Shown piece by piece: positions 1 through 14,000 of a stretch of DNA of 64,000 nt (position 1 is its first letter; each line of letters opens with the position of its first letter). Made by a program: the position numbers and the translations under genes. Below the pieces are notes generated by a model that searched no databases, was not told where the DNA came from, and saw only the letters and a program-made list of their open reading frames with translations. The stretch spans positions 16,520,446 to 16,584,445 of the forward strand of contig OZ014411.1 of the NCBI GenBank assembly GCA_963965975.1. Direction: 5' to 3'. This stretch comes from Xestospongia bergquistia. Lineage: Eukaryota > Porifera > Demospongiae > Haplosclerida > Petrosiidae.

Positions 1-2037
1 TTGGGTTGGTGAGAATCGTCAATTAATTTCCTCAGCTGTTCAAGTCAATCAGTCTGTATTGAATCAAGTACTAAATTGTTGGTTAACTGGGACTGCAGAC
101 TGTCAGTACAAGGAGACCAATCAAGTTCAAGTGAGCTACTGCCAAACTAAATATCATTTGAATGAAGTTGGAATATTAGAAATATTTGGGACCAATAATT
201 ATCATATAACCCTAACTAGTTGAAGGATGATATTACTGTCGACAAAATGTGCATACTTTTCCTTTCATCTTTATACTTATTGCATTACTCGTGTTTTGTG
301 ATACTGACAGGCAAATGTACAAAGAGAACGATGACTTATAGCATCTCAAAGATTCACATAAACTATACTAGCCTAGTAATTTGACTTTTTTAACAAAACT
401 GCATTATTAATAATAATGAATTGATATATATTGTAGTGCTTCAATATTTGATGATTTAAAAAGATGGTACAAACAATTAAGGATATTCACCAATTATCTA
501 AATCAGTTAAATAATATCGATGATATGGTATTGTATTCTGTACCTGTGCTGTTATGTAAGGATGATGCAATTGTTATCACTACCATCTTGTTTACATTCT
601 TTGAATTTAACTAATATTAGCCATTCCTACTTTTATTTTATATCTTATAAAATATTTTTATTTATTTGTTATGAATATAGTCATGTCTTATATTTGATAC
701 CGTTCTACTTTAGAACAAAGTTTGTAATTAACTCTATTTTATGATTTAGATCTTGTTTCCTGACACATATCTTATTGGTTGTGGTGCTTCATACTTCTCT
801 CCTGAACAAAGATGTCGTGCCATTGGTACTGGAGTAGTAGTAATATGTTTCTATGCACCAGGGTAAGTATAATAATGGTTTCTTGGTTGATGTATGTATA
901 CTGTTGTAAAGTCAAGATTAATTATCAAAATATGAGTACTAACAAATGGATTGTTAGCACTTTCCATAATAAGAGATGATGAGCATAAAATTTACACCTA
1001 TTTTGAATGACAGGATTAACACAGGATGTAGTGATAATTAAAAATAATTTACTAGTACCATACTTGTGTTTTACATAATTGTCACTGTTTCAACACAATA
1101 GGGTATAATTAACAATTGACTAAAGTTAATTAATCCTTAATCTCTAGAATTATAACTCTAGAGACATAGGTAAAATGACTGCTAGATATTCAAGTTATAC
1201 TTTAATTTATTATATGCATATTATTAGTAGTAGTAGTAGTATTAGTATTAGTAATAGTATATATATTTCTATTTTTTAGTTCAATTGCAAATGTGAACAC
1301 AATATTGAAAGGAGAGCCATGTACTAAGTGTCCTAGCGATGCTCGACTCTGTGTTGATGGGCTGTGTTGTAAGTCAACTAAAAGAACATATTTAAAATAA
1401 CTTTATAATATTTTTAATCTGTAATAAAATTTGTTAACTATTCATTTATAATGAAGACCTTCTAAATATATGATGTACATCATTGTATCATTATTTATAT
1501 ATAGCACACCAGAATACTTCTAATGGTGTACCTGATGATTCTTCAAATAAAGCTGATCAGACAGTTCCATGTAAGTTGTTTATCAAATGCTATATGTATA
1601 CATGTAGTTAATAACAAATTTATTTAATCAATCCAATATACTATAACAAATATTTGTTTTTAGAAGTGATCATTATTACATAACTAAGTACTTGTATATT
1701 ATTATACATAAAAAAACATTACTTTTATTTGGCAATAAAACTTTTTAGCCTCGGTTAACCTTTTTTTCTATCAAGCTGTTTTAGTGTAAATGACATTGTA
1801 CAATATTGTCTGTACTTACAGTACATAACTATATAGTGTATGATGTTGTCATTATTTTCAGATGTGTGGTGGATAACTCCATCATATGGCAGTTATGCTG
1901 GTGGCACATTGCTAACTCTTCATGGCCGGGGTAAGAAAAGTAGTCTCATATATTGACTGTAATGTGTGTATTAAAGCAATGGGTACACATTGTTGCCATA
2001 ATTTTTACAATTGACCATAGAATAAAATAATTCAAAG

Positions 2038-2095
<58 letters not shown>

Positions 2096-5000
2096 ACTAA
2101 ATCACCCAAAATCATCTTAAGACTGCCATTCAATGGATTATGTCAGACAGAAAAACTTGCTACATTTAGAACATTATATTGGTATCAAATGTGACTACAT
2201 TATAGATTAGAGAATTAAGAGTTGTTATTATTAAACAGCTCATACAAATCTTACTAGTTTGTGAATTGTTCTTTTGTTGTTGTTTAGGTTTCTCTAAAGA
2301 CCAGTTCAATAAGGACAATCCTAATTTAGGAAATAGAGTTACATTGTATAATGACCAATCTTCTATTCCATGTCAAGTGGTGACATACTACACATCAACA
2401 ACAAAAATAGTTTGTAGAACTGGGTATGTGTGTAGTTATAGTTGAACAATAAATGCAGATTTTATTTGTGTAAATATGATTGAGTACTTGCCTACTTTGA
2501 TTCACAAATGCACAAATATAGTTCTTGATACATTGTTATTAATAAAATGACACTTTACTAGTAATAGTGTTAATCTTTTATTTTGTTCCAAATAACCATA
2601 ATTATATTTTAGAGTAAATAATATCTCTTCCTTATAGTCCATCTCCAGAGAAGAAAGACAAAGAATACAAACTTAAAGTTCTAGTGGATGGCAAAGATGT
2701 TATAAAGAACTTAAATGGAAAACTTTGCAATGGCAACTGTAAATTTTGGGTAAGCTCTATAACTAATTAAACTACATAAACTTACACATTAATTAAATGG
2801 TAATTATTGATTTCTCCTTTTGTCTTCCTTAGTATCGTTACTGGACAACTCCTACAGTGACTGATGTCTGGCCTCATGCTAAAGTACCTGGTTAGTATGT
2901 GTTATTAGATGTTGTATATTATATTTTAACATTGTAAACTAATGATTGTCTTTTTGTTTATCAGTTTATGTTTTGAAGGCCTCTCTATTTTACTTTCATT
3001 TATCTTCTCACAATTTTTATGTGGATTATTTTATTTATTGCTAATTTCACTGTAGATGTTGACCCAATGAATATTACAATAAATGGACGCATCTTCTCTT
3101 ATCTTGTATCTGATACACAAGAGGCTAATGAAGGTTTCACTATCACTCAAACTGTAGATAGACTATTAATTGGTGGACAACAATGTAATCCTTGGAATAA
3201 TGATACAGAGACACCGTATGTTAATAATTTTATGTTTATATGTACTTCTAGTGACATAATTTTCACCTCAACAGTTTCTAAAATTCTACAATATTATGTT
3301 ATGATTATGTACATCTTTTGTTACTGAAGTAGTAGTTAATAAGCTTAGATTTAGACAGACTAATACAAAATACATTGAGAATCATTCTTACTAGGGAAGT
3401 TAAATAACACATGTAACTAGTATGAGACTAGAAATAATTTTCTCAATTCAGACAGTAATCACAATATTTTTATTTATAAGATGATCTGTTTTATTTCACT
3501 GTTAGATATGGTGGTGTACTTACTACAAGTTGGGGTTTAGGTTATATCAGTTGCCGACCAGAGACCACCAGAATAGGTAACAGAATATACCATTATATTA
3601 TATTATATATTATATTTAATTTATAGATTCAATGAATGCTACTTTAGTACTCTCCTTATATGGAAAGTAAGTATTAATATTGTTACTATAAAGCACTGTA
3701 CACACTTTTAGTTGTTTATAAGAGTATTGATTTCACCTTAATAATTCAAGCTATAATATTTGACTGTTTAATGTCAGCCTGTGTGTTGGGTGGGACTTTA
3801 GGCAAGGCACTATAGCAATACTGATCTTACACAGTATATAAGACAAATCCTATATACATGTATATTATATAGTATATAATGTAAATATTATACATGTACA
3901 CTTAAATTCACTTTATTATTTCTTAGCTCACACATTCCAAAAGAGAAATTATCGGTAGACAACAAACTACGACAATATATCTTTCAAACACACTCAGGTA
4001 TTATGTGTTATATTACTTTTATTGATATTACTTTATTATCTATATGGTAGATATCACACGAGTAGAACCTAATGTAGGTAGTCCTAATGGAGGTACATTC
4101 ATTACCATATATGGAATACACTTTAATGATCCACTGGGAGATGTTAAAGCATTTATTTCAGGTATAATATTAATATGATGTATAATTCTTAATAAAGTTT
4201 CTATAATTCTATATACTTTAACAGTTATAGTCCTTCAACAAGTCATGATCATAAATGTTTTTGACATGCATTTACATGTAACTATATGCTCAAATCTACT
4301 GTAATCTCAAAGTTCGTACTTCTTCTTGAGATCTGAAATGTAATGGAGATATATTTCAAACTACTTTCTAAACTAATTAGAGACCTTGGTGTCAGTAGAA
4401 GAAGCCAATATAATGCCCTTGATTGGCTCTAAATAGTAAAATAATCTCCACCTCAGTCTCTAACTTATACATGTATATGTTAGAGAGTACTAAAGTAGCA
4501 TTTCTTAAAATCTATAACAAATTATATATGATATATAATGTAATATACTGGTATATTCTGTTACCTATAACATATATTCTTATATTACATTGCTCATAAA
4601 TGAGTTCACTTGTTCAATTACAAATTTATCAATGTGGTCTATTTTTGATTTATTAGGAGTACCTTGTGATATGGTCAACTACACAGCTACTACTATACAA
4701 TGTATAACAAGACCAGCTCCTCCCATTAGTTCTATATATCCAGGTAGATCTGGAAATGTTTAGGCTTTTAATGGATTATTTCAACATTTCAGGTGGGCGT
4801 GGCATAGTACGTGAAGTATGGACAAAGGATTATTCGTCAAACTTAGACAGAGTTGATGAACGTCCTTATGGTTATCCTAATACTAGTTTTAATTGGACAG
4901 TTCAAGAGAGAGCTTATCGTGACTACCAAAATCCTGCAGAGTTTGGAGAGAGAACTTACTTTCAACAACGTTACTCTGGATTTTTTGTACCACCTATAGA

Positions 5001-8000
5001 CAGTTTATACACCTTCAACTTTATATCTGATGATAGATTACGTCTATATCTTAGTCCCAACACTTCAAGAGAACATAAAGAGTTAATTGCATATGCCAAT
5101 AGTCATACTAGAGGAAAGTGGAATAATTTTGACACACAATTCTCTAGACCTATTCCACTACAAGGAGGTATGTATATCAAAGATGTCGGAATATAATTGG
5201 ATGTTATTTACAAATGTGTTGTTATACAATTCCATATTATATATATATTATGTACATACTATATGTGTATGTATAAATTATATATTATTGCTGAGAACCT
5301 TAGCACAAGCAACTAATTGGAATAGTGCATCAAATAGTTTATGTGTGCATGGTTTAATCACACTTAGGAATACAATAATTACTTTACCAAAACCTAAAAC
5401 CGCAGGTATGCAAGACCATGTGATCAGTTATGTTCAGTGGAAATGTTTAGTCAATGTTTAGTGATACAATAAAATTTGAAGAAACAAAAAAGTAGACATA
5501 TTTTAAATCAATTAAAAGATATGTATAAGACATCTAGAGCAAAAGTGAAAGTGAATAAGATCAAAGACTAAGTTTGAAGCTACATATACAGAAATTATGC
5601 TAAAAATGCTAAAGTTTACTATTATTCTGAACAGACTACAAATCAAAGCCACATTTGTCATTAAATCTCACTGGACAAGGCAACCATTCATATAGATACA
5701 TTCCTAGTATTAATGTGTAAATTATGTACTATATTAATGAAACTACATTTCATATTAACTGATGATAGTAGGAGTAGAAAGTTTAAGTGTATTTTTATTA
5801 AATCGTTAGTATATTTTATTCATAATGAGATGCAAACTTATTATACCTAGTCGTAATAGTTGGACACAACATAGTATGTGGTTTGTACTTACAACTATAA
5901 TCATTCAACTATAGGTAAAGCTTATTACATTGAAGCAGTTCAACAACAAGGTTGGGGACCATGGAGTATTGGAATTGGTGCTAAGATACATAGTCTCAAT
6001 TGGACTAATGATAGAGCTGATGCTGATCATGAAGAACAACAAGTGACAACGCAATCAGTTGTTATCAATGAAACACAGGTTACTTAGTATTTCTATGTAT
6101 CCCTAGGATAGTAATGTTATATTTTCCTACACTTAATGAGGGCATGTTGTGATGTTATTATTTCTATAGGAAATCAATATCACTGCCAAACCCAAGATAC
6201 AAGTGATCACTTTAGGCTCAGAAGATAACTTCACTTATTATCTCTCTTACTTGAACAGTATAACTCCTGAGTTAACAGACAGTGACAATGCCTCTGTTGT
6301 AACATCTGCATTGAATAATCTTCCAACAGTAAAGAGTTTTGGTAGAGTAATAGTTTACATTAATGTTACTACTGACATAGACAATGAGCTAGAGCTGTCA
6401 ATTATCTTCATATCAGATCAAAAAAACTTAGGGGACTTCAAAGTTATTAATCAGAGTAACCACACCTCTTTTATACTACAAAACTTTATTCAACCCTCCC
6501 ATTTTATTTTATCTTTGAGTTCAAGACACACAAACTCTATACCAATACATGAATCTACTAACAATGTAACATCAGAGCTCTTAACACTATTCACAACCAA
6601 TTGTCATATCACAGGAGCTGGCAATGTCTATTTTAAAGATGGCTATGATGTAATTGTTCAACCTACTCTTTACGGTACTCTTGATAGTAGCCATGAACCA
6701 TATTGTGGTCGATATAGTTTGAAAAATCCTACAATTGTGTGGCGATATGATCAGACACTAAATGAGAGGAGTGGCCAGAGAGTAGATCCAATGACAGTTT
6801 CAAGTATTGGGTACAAATATGTAAGCATCATACTTGTTTTGATTAATTATATTATATATGTTATAGGTATGTTTTGCTATCTATGGTACACTACCTAATT
6901 CTAGACTACGTATATATGGACGTATTAATAAACAAACAAAAACTTATGTATATAACATTCCAGTTACTGATGACAGTGGTACAACTAAGTGGAGGTTCCT
7001 ATGTGTTGATGTCTATACCTATCTTAATGAACGTTATAATCAGCAGTCCAATACATATCAAGTACTCCGTACTTACTTTTATAGTAGTTCAACTGATTTT
7101 TGGGTGGATGAAGTCATGTTCACTACTTCAATACCTACAGGTAATTTAATATTATCTATTATTGATTTCTTATATTGATGATCAATGGTTGAATAGATGG
7201 ATTGTTAAATGAAAGATAGGTCAATGTATGGAGTGGATCAATAAGTAGATGGATAGATGGATAAAAGGAGATGGAATAAGAAGAATGTTTATTTGCTATT
7301 GCAGTTATAATATTAATATTTATAACTTGTGTACATGTCATGTCATTTGTTTTTGCTCTCATTTTAATTTTGTAGTCACACATTTGGAACGTGCTGTCCA
7401 ACCTAATGGTATCTTTATTGATACAGTTAGTGTATCAAGTACTTCTCCCACAACTGACTTAATCTGTTATGACACTGAAGACCCATTGTCATGTAACCTA
7501 ATAGTTTCACGTTATGTTGTAGAGTTCAAAGTTCACCACTGTGGTTACAATATGCCTTTGTTGTCATCTTCACCAAACAATGTACTAGTATCAAGACTCT
7601 ATTCTGGTACTCCACCAGTCAATGGAACATTTCAACTTACATTTGAAAACCAAACAGTATACAATATACCAGCAAATGCCTTAGCCTCTGAACTTAAAAC
7701 ATTACTAAAGACGTATCTTCCAAATGAAGGTGGTTTTGAAGTATCTCGTAGTGGAGACTGTAGTGGTTATATGTGGAGTATTAAGTGGACAGGTAGAGGA
7801 GGTGATCTCCCACTGATGTCAGCTAATGGGAGTGGTCTGTCAGGAAATATGGTAAACATTTCTGTTGCCCCTAGTGTTGATGGAGGGGTATGGCTAAGGC
7901 CATTCAGAGGAGATATGTTACGGCTTCCTGAATTAGAACCACAGGTAGATAATAGTACATTCAACATTATATTATCATAACAAATCATACTACATGTTTT

Positions 8001-11000
8001 CAACATTGAAAGTCATATTTAACATTGAATAATAGTAGTGTGAAATAATTATTAGCACAATACAAACACAAATGTTTTTAGTAAAGATTTATACTGTATT
8101 TCTCAATTCACAGGTTGAAGTGTTGATTAATGGTATCCCAGCTTCTTGTAGGAATCAAAATTGCAGTTTTAAATTTTCACCTGAAGTTACTCCTCAAATC
8201 ATGTCAATCTCTCCTTTTATTGGTGGTCAAGATAGCACTCCAATCACTATCTATGGTACTGGTTTTACTGATGATATCAATAATGTAACAGTAACTATTG
8301 GTGATAGTTCCTGTAATATTACATTTCTCAATGATACTGTCATATCATGTGTACCAACTCCTAATGTTGCTGGACCACAAAATGTCAGTGTACATGTTGA
8401 TGGTGTTGGCTATTCAATATCATCAACTCCAAATTCCTCCATTTTCCAATATTCTTTAATTGTTAATTCAATTCAACCTGACAAAGGAAGTATTAGTGGT
8501 GGAAATTTGGTTACCATTACTGGAGTGGGGTTCCCAACACTGTCCAATATCACTAAACCCCCTAACTTACCGTTTTACTTCTCACGTGACTTTTATGTTG
8601 TTTTTGATGACTTTCCTTGTATTATCATATCATCAAACTTAACAGTATTGACTTGTACACCACAGCCACATGGTTCAGATGTAGTCAATGTTACAGTTGT
8701 TGTAAATGGTGTGACAGCCATAATTGATTCTGGCTACGAATACACAGAAAACTACTCAGCTACAATTACATCAATTAGTCCATTAACTGGACCTGTCTAT
8801 GGTGGAACAGAACTTACTATCAATGGAAAGAACTTTAACTTAACAAATATTTCAGACATTGTCATTACTATTGGACAAGCCTCATGTCTTATAACATCAT
8901 TCTCTGCCACAGAAATAAACTGTACAACTTCACCACATTATCCTGGGGTATATAATGTGTCTGTTCATAGTACTATATTTGGAGTAGCATTCAATGAGTC
9001 ACAAACTAATGTAATTGATCAACAATCAATCTCATTAATGGAAATACTTAACCAATCTTCTATTAAGATGTTCAATACAACCTCAGCATTTATGCTTCCA
9101 GTATTTACGTATCAACTCATAGTAACAAAGTTGACACCATGTAGTGGCTCTTTACTTGGAGGAACTAAAATTTCAATAAATGGAACTGGCTTTGGATCTA
9201 ATGTGACAGTCACCACTGGACTAGGAATAGAGTGTAATATTACCACAGTAACTTATGAAAATATTGAATGTGTAACCTCATCAACAAGAAAAGAACATTT
9301 CATTGACAATAGTGCAAAACATGCAAGTATGTTTAAGTTAATGTACATCATTATATGTAATGTTATATTATTATTGTTCTCAACAAAATAGTTCTTGGGC
9401 GTTATTTTGCATGGAATCCTGCTAACATCAAGATTTTACCAGGAGACAAAGTCACTGTAAGTATAATAGCAATGATACATAGACAGTTGCATTAGGTTCA
9501 ATGTAGATACCATGAAGTAGGATATCTGTATTGGATCAAATGTTTGTGTTTGTTCTAAGAACTATTGTAACAAAAGGAAAAACAAAATGAAGTTGTACTA
9601 TGTTTTAATAATTTTGTATCAATGGAAATTTTATTTGTTACAAAGTGATGTTTAACCTCACAATATCCTGCTATATGGCATCATAAAATATACCTGTAGT
9701 TTGCTTACTGAGAATATGCTTTAGTACATCTATATTTCAACTTTGAAATGTGGTGTTGTGTTTTTTTTGCCTTTAAAACAAATTATAATTCTGGTTCATA
9801 TGGTTTTCCTTTGAACTGTTTGTCATTGCTATATAAATATTAGTGATGTTCTAAGTTTTACTCTAAAAGTGTAATAAAGCTGTAGATTTAGAAGATAATT
9901 GTATCAAGATGATGTTTTGCTCAAGTCATTTTGATATAAGAATTAGTTTCCCTACTAAATCTATGCCTGCCTATATACTTTAACCCATTTTGCATTGCCA
10001 TTACTCTAATTAATTTTCCAGTGGAAATGGACAAGTGGAAATTTGACTGTTCGTCGTAAGTTTGAAGTACATCAAACTGCCAGTCCTAGCACTTCAAATT
10101 ATGTTAACGGTGGCTTCCAAAGTGCAGCTAACTTTGAAGGGATCTTTTCATATACATTTACACAGCCTGGTGTATACTATTTCGCTTCATACGTAGATGA
10201 TGTGTGTCAGTCTTGTCTAATGTCTGGTAGCATCACAGTGAGGGAATTAGAGGATATAGCAACAGCTGTTATAGTAAAAGTGGATGGTTTTGAATCATTA
10301 TATCACTTAGATTACCACAATGATACTGACTTATCATCTGGTAGTGGTCAAACAGAATGCCTCTCTTGTCAAAACTTGACCAATTCACTTGAGCCTAAAT
10401 CAAGTCCAATCTTTGTTTATAGTAACTGTAACACTCCTGTAGTCAAATGGATTAATGACCATATCTCTACACTTTATTCCAACATATCTCTCTCAGGATA
10501 TGACTTTGGTCTTGATCCAAGTAATGCTATAATCAAATTTGGTGACTACTCTTGTACACCTCTTGTGTACAGTGATAGCTTAATAACTTGTCGTCTTAAT
10601 ATGACATCTCAACCTACTCCATTTAACTTTCTTCCTTTATCACTCCACATATATAACAGTGGCTTTGCTTTCCTTAATAGTGAAGCTATAGTTCATAAAG
10701 CAATAGTCATTACACCAGTGATTACAAGTATTTCACCTTTAACTGGATCAGTGTTAGGTGGTAATATCATCACCATTACAGGAGCTTCATTTGTAGAGAA
10801 GAATCTTACTGTATACATAGGAACTGAAAGATGTACCATCAAACAAGTCTCTTACTATCAAATTCAATGTATTGTTCCAAGATCAGTGAACATCAGTATG
10901 CCACACTCCACTGTACCTGTTAATGTTAGCTATGGCCCAAAATGGGAAGTGATTTGTGAAAGCAGTGACGGTTGTGACTATCAATATTCATTAAATGCTA

Positions 11001-14000
11001 CACCAACAATTTTTGCCGTGGATCCAATTATTGTGGGTGGAGTTGATGTGCAAACAATCACAATCAGTGGTGAATTATTGGACCCAAACTCTACTGTAAT
11101 GGTGGGACCATTTAAATGTGTCAACATCACTTCAATAGACTTTGAAAACATAACTTGTCAATTATCTCCTATTCAAGCTGGCAAATATTTAGTATCAGTT
11201 TTAGTCCCAACTTATGGTTTTGCACAATTTAGTGAAGAAACAGACAACTCAATTACTAGTCTACTCAGAATTGATGGTATCTCTCCACTATTAGGTAGCA
11301 TACGAGGTGGTACAAAGCTAACAATATCTGGTATTGGTTTCAGTGACAATCTCAGTAACAACTCTGTGTCTATTGGAAGTAGCTTTTGTCAAATTGTTGA
11401 GAGTAGATATACAAGCTTAAGTTGCTCTACTCCAGATCTTGGTAAAGAAGGCAATTACACTGTAGCTGTTTCTGTAACCCCAGCACCTTCATCACAACAG
11501 ATGAGAAAACGAGATGTTGATGGAAATGGAGATGGTATTCTTATCTTACAGTACAGCAAAGATGTTACTCCTCAAATAATGGGTATTGACCCATTGTCTG
11601 GTCAGCAGGGAGATGTAGTTATTATTTCAGGTCGTGGTTTCACTAGTAATATATCATTGGTTTCTGTAAGCTTTGGTAGTTCAAAATGTAATGTCTCCTT
11701 TACCAATGACACAATTATAATATGCACACTTGGACCTAATTATGTTGGAAGTTATCAAGTTGAAGTTGTTATCTTTAACAAAGGAAAGGCTGACGGTAAC
11801 CTTACCTTCATGTACATTTTACAAATTGATAATGTTTCTCCTACTAATGGTAGTTTTGCTGGCCAAAGCGTGTTGACTATTCTTGGTGTTGGTTTCAATC
11901 CTGTATCAACATTTATTACAGTATGTAATCAGACATGTTTACCTAGTTTCACTCAACCATCTCTTACATCAATACAATGTATTATACCATCATTCTCACA
12001 TCTACTTGAAAATAGTCCAACTCTAACATCACAGGTTTGTGATGTTACTGTTACTAGCTTGTCATCATCTGTATCTCTGCCACAAGCTTATACTCTTCTT
12101 GCAGACCTCACACCTAATGTTACATCCATTAATCGTACCCGTGGTGGAACAGCTGGAGGTTCTATCATTGAACTTATAGGTAGTGGCTTTAGTGACAATG
12201 TCACTGTTACCATAGCTGGTGTAGATTGCTCTGTGCTTGACAAGACTCAATCTACTATTGTATGTCAAACTGGAGCTAGTGGTAGAACCATTAAAGCTCC
12301 TGTAATGGTTTATGTTGAGGGAAAAGGTTATGCTATTTCCAATAATATTGAATTCTATTATGTTGATCTGTGGAGTTCAAAGTACACGTGGGGTGGATTA
12401 GGCTTGCCTAAAGAAGGAGATTTTGTCATAGTACCAGCAGGACAGACATTGGTCTTGGATATATCTACTCCAGTTCTCAAAATACTTTTAATTCAAGGAG
12501 GTGAACTCATATTTGATGACAAAAAAGATGGTGTACAACTTCACAGTGAACACATCTTGATCACAGATGGTGGCAAGTTACAAGTGGGTACTGAAGACCA
12601 ACCATATCAGCACAAAGCTCAGATTGTCATGTATGGCCATGTCTTATCAACTGAGCTTCCTCTCTTCGGTGCTAAGACCCTAGCTGTTAGAAATGGAACA
12701 TTAGACTTACATGGTAAACCCATTACCAACACATGGACATGGTTATCTACTACAGCATATGCAGGAAATACAACCCTGTATCTTAAAAATACTGTGGCTG
12801 ACTGGGAAGTTGGTGGTAAAGTAGTTATTGCTTCTACTAGTTATAGTCAGCGTGAGAATGAAGAACTGACTATTGTAAGCATTGGTGCTGATAAAATGAG
12901 CATAACAGTTAAGCCACCATTACAATATACACATATAGCAGTGACACAAGTGATACATGGTCGAGTCATTGAAACACGTGCTGAAGTAGGCTACCTCACT
13001 AGAAATGTAGTTGTCCGTGGTAACAAAAATTCTGAATGGAATGAGTCCTTTGATAATTGTCCTACTGATTTTGATCCAGGCCAGTTTGCAGTACAGACTT
13101 GCTTCAATGGACGATTTGGAGCAGAGACAATTGATGATCAGTTTGGATCTCAGATTATGTTACACAGAGGACCAAGGGACAAAGTCATTGGTAGAATTGA
13201 ATACATTGAAGTTACTCATGCTGGACAGGCATTCCGACTTGGTCGTTATCCAATCCATTTCCATCTTAATGGTGATGTCAGTGACTCCTATGTTAGAGGC
13301 TGTGGTATTCACCATACATTTAACAGAGCTGTTACTATTCATGGTGTTGACTACCTTCTGGTTGAAAAAAATGTTGCATATAACATCTTAGGCCATGCAT
13401 ACTTCTTAGAGGATGGCATTGAACAAGGCAATATTATACAATACAATTTGGGTATATTTGTTAGAGCATCCAGTAGTCTACTCAATGTGGACATCACACC
13501 TGCAACATTTTGGGTAGTTAATCCAAACAATACTTTGAGACATAATGCAGCAGCTGGAGGTACACATTTTGGCTTTTGGTATCGTCTCCCTGCAAATCCA
13601 ACAGGTCCATCTTTCACTACAGCTGTAAAGCCCCTTCATCTTCCCCTTGCCAAGTTTACTAATAACTCAGCTCACTCCTTTGGCTGGTATGGTATATGGA
13701 TCTTTCCTAGCTACCATCCTGAAAAGGCTAGTACTTGTGATGAAGTCACTCCTGCAGTATTTGAGAAATTTTTGGCTTGGCGTAATGTACGAGGTGTTGA
13801 ATTCTCAGAAGTGGGTGCTGTTCAACTAAAAGACAGTGTAATGTTAGATAACACAGTTGCTGGTGTAGAATACACTAAAGTTACAGCAGCTTGGGGTAAG
13901 AATGGCTCCCTCATTGAAGATGTCCTCATTGTAGCTCATTCTGATTTAAGAAATATAGACAATGTTGGCACTAAAGTTTGTACTGGTGCTGGTATTAAAA

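Noticed and set aside
520..744. Plus-strand hydrophobic frame near the window start
   Set aside because: Intron sequence between two CAP exons; AT-rich with no splice support.
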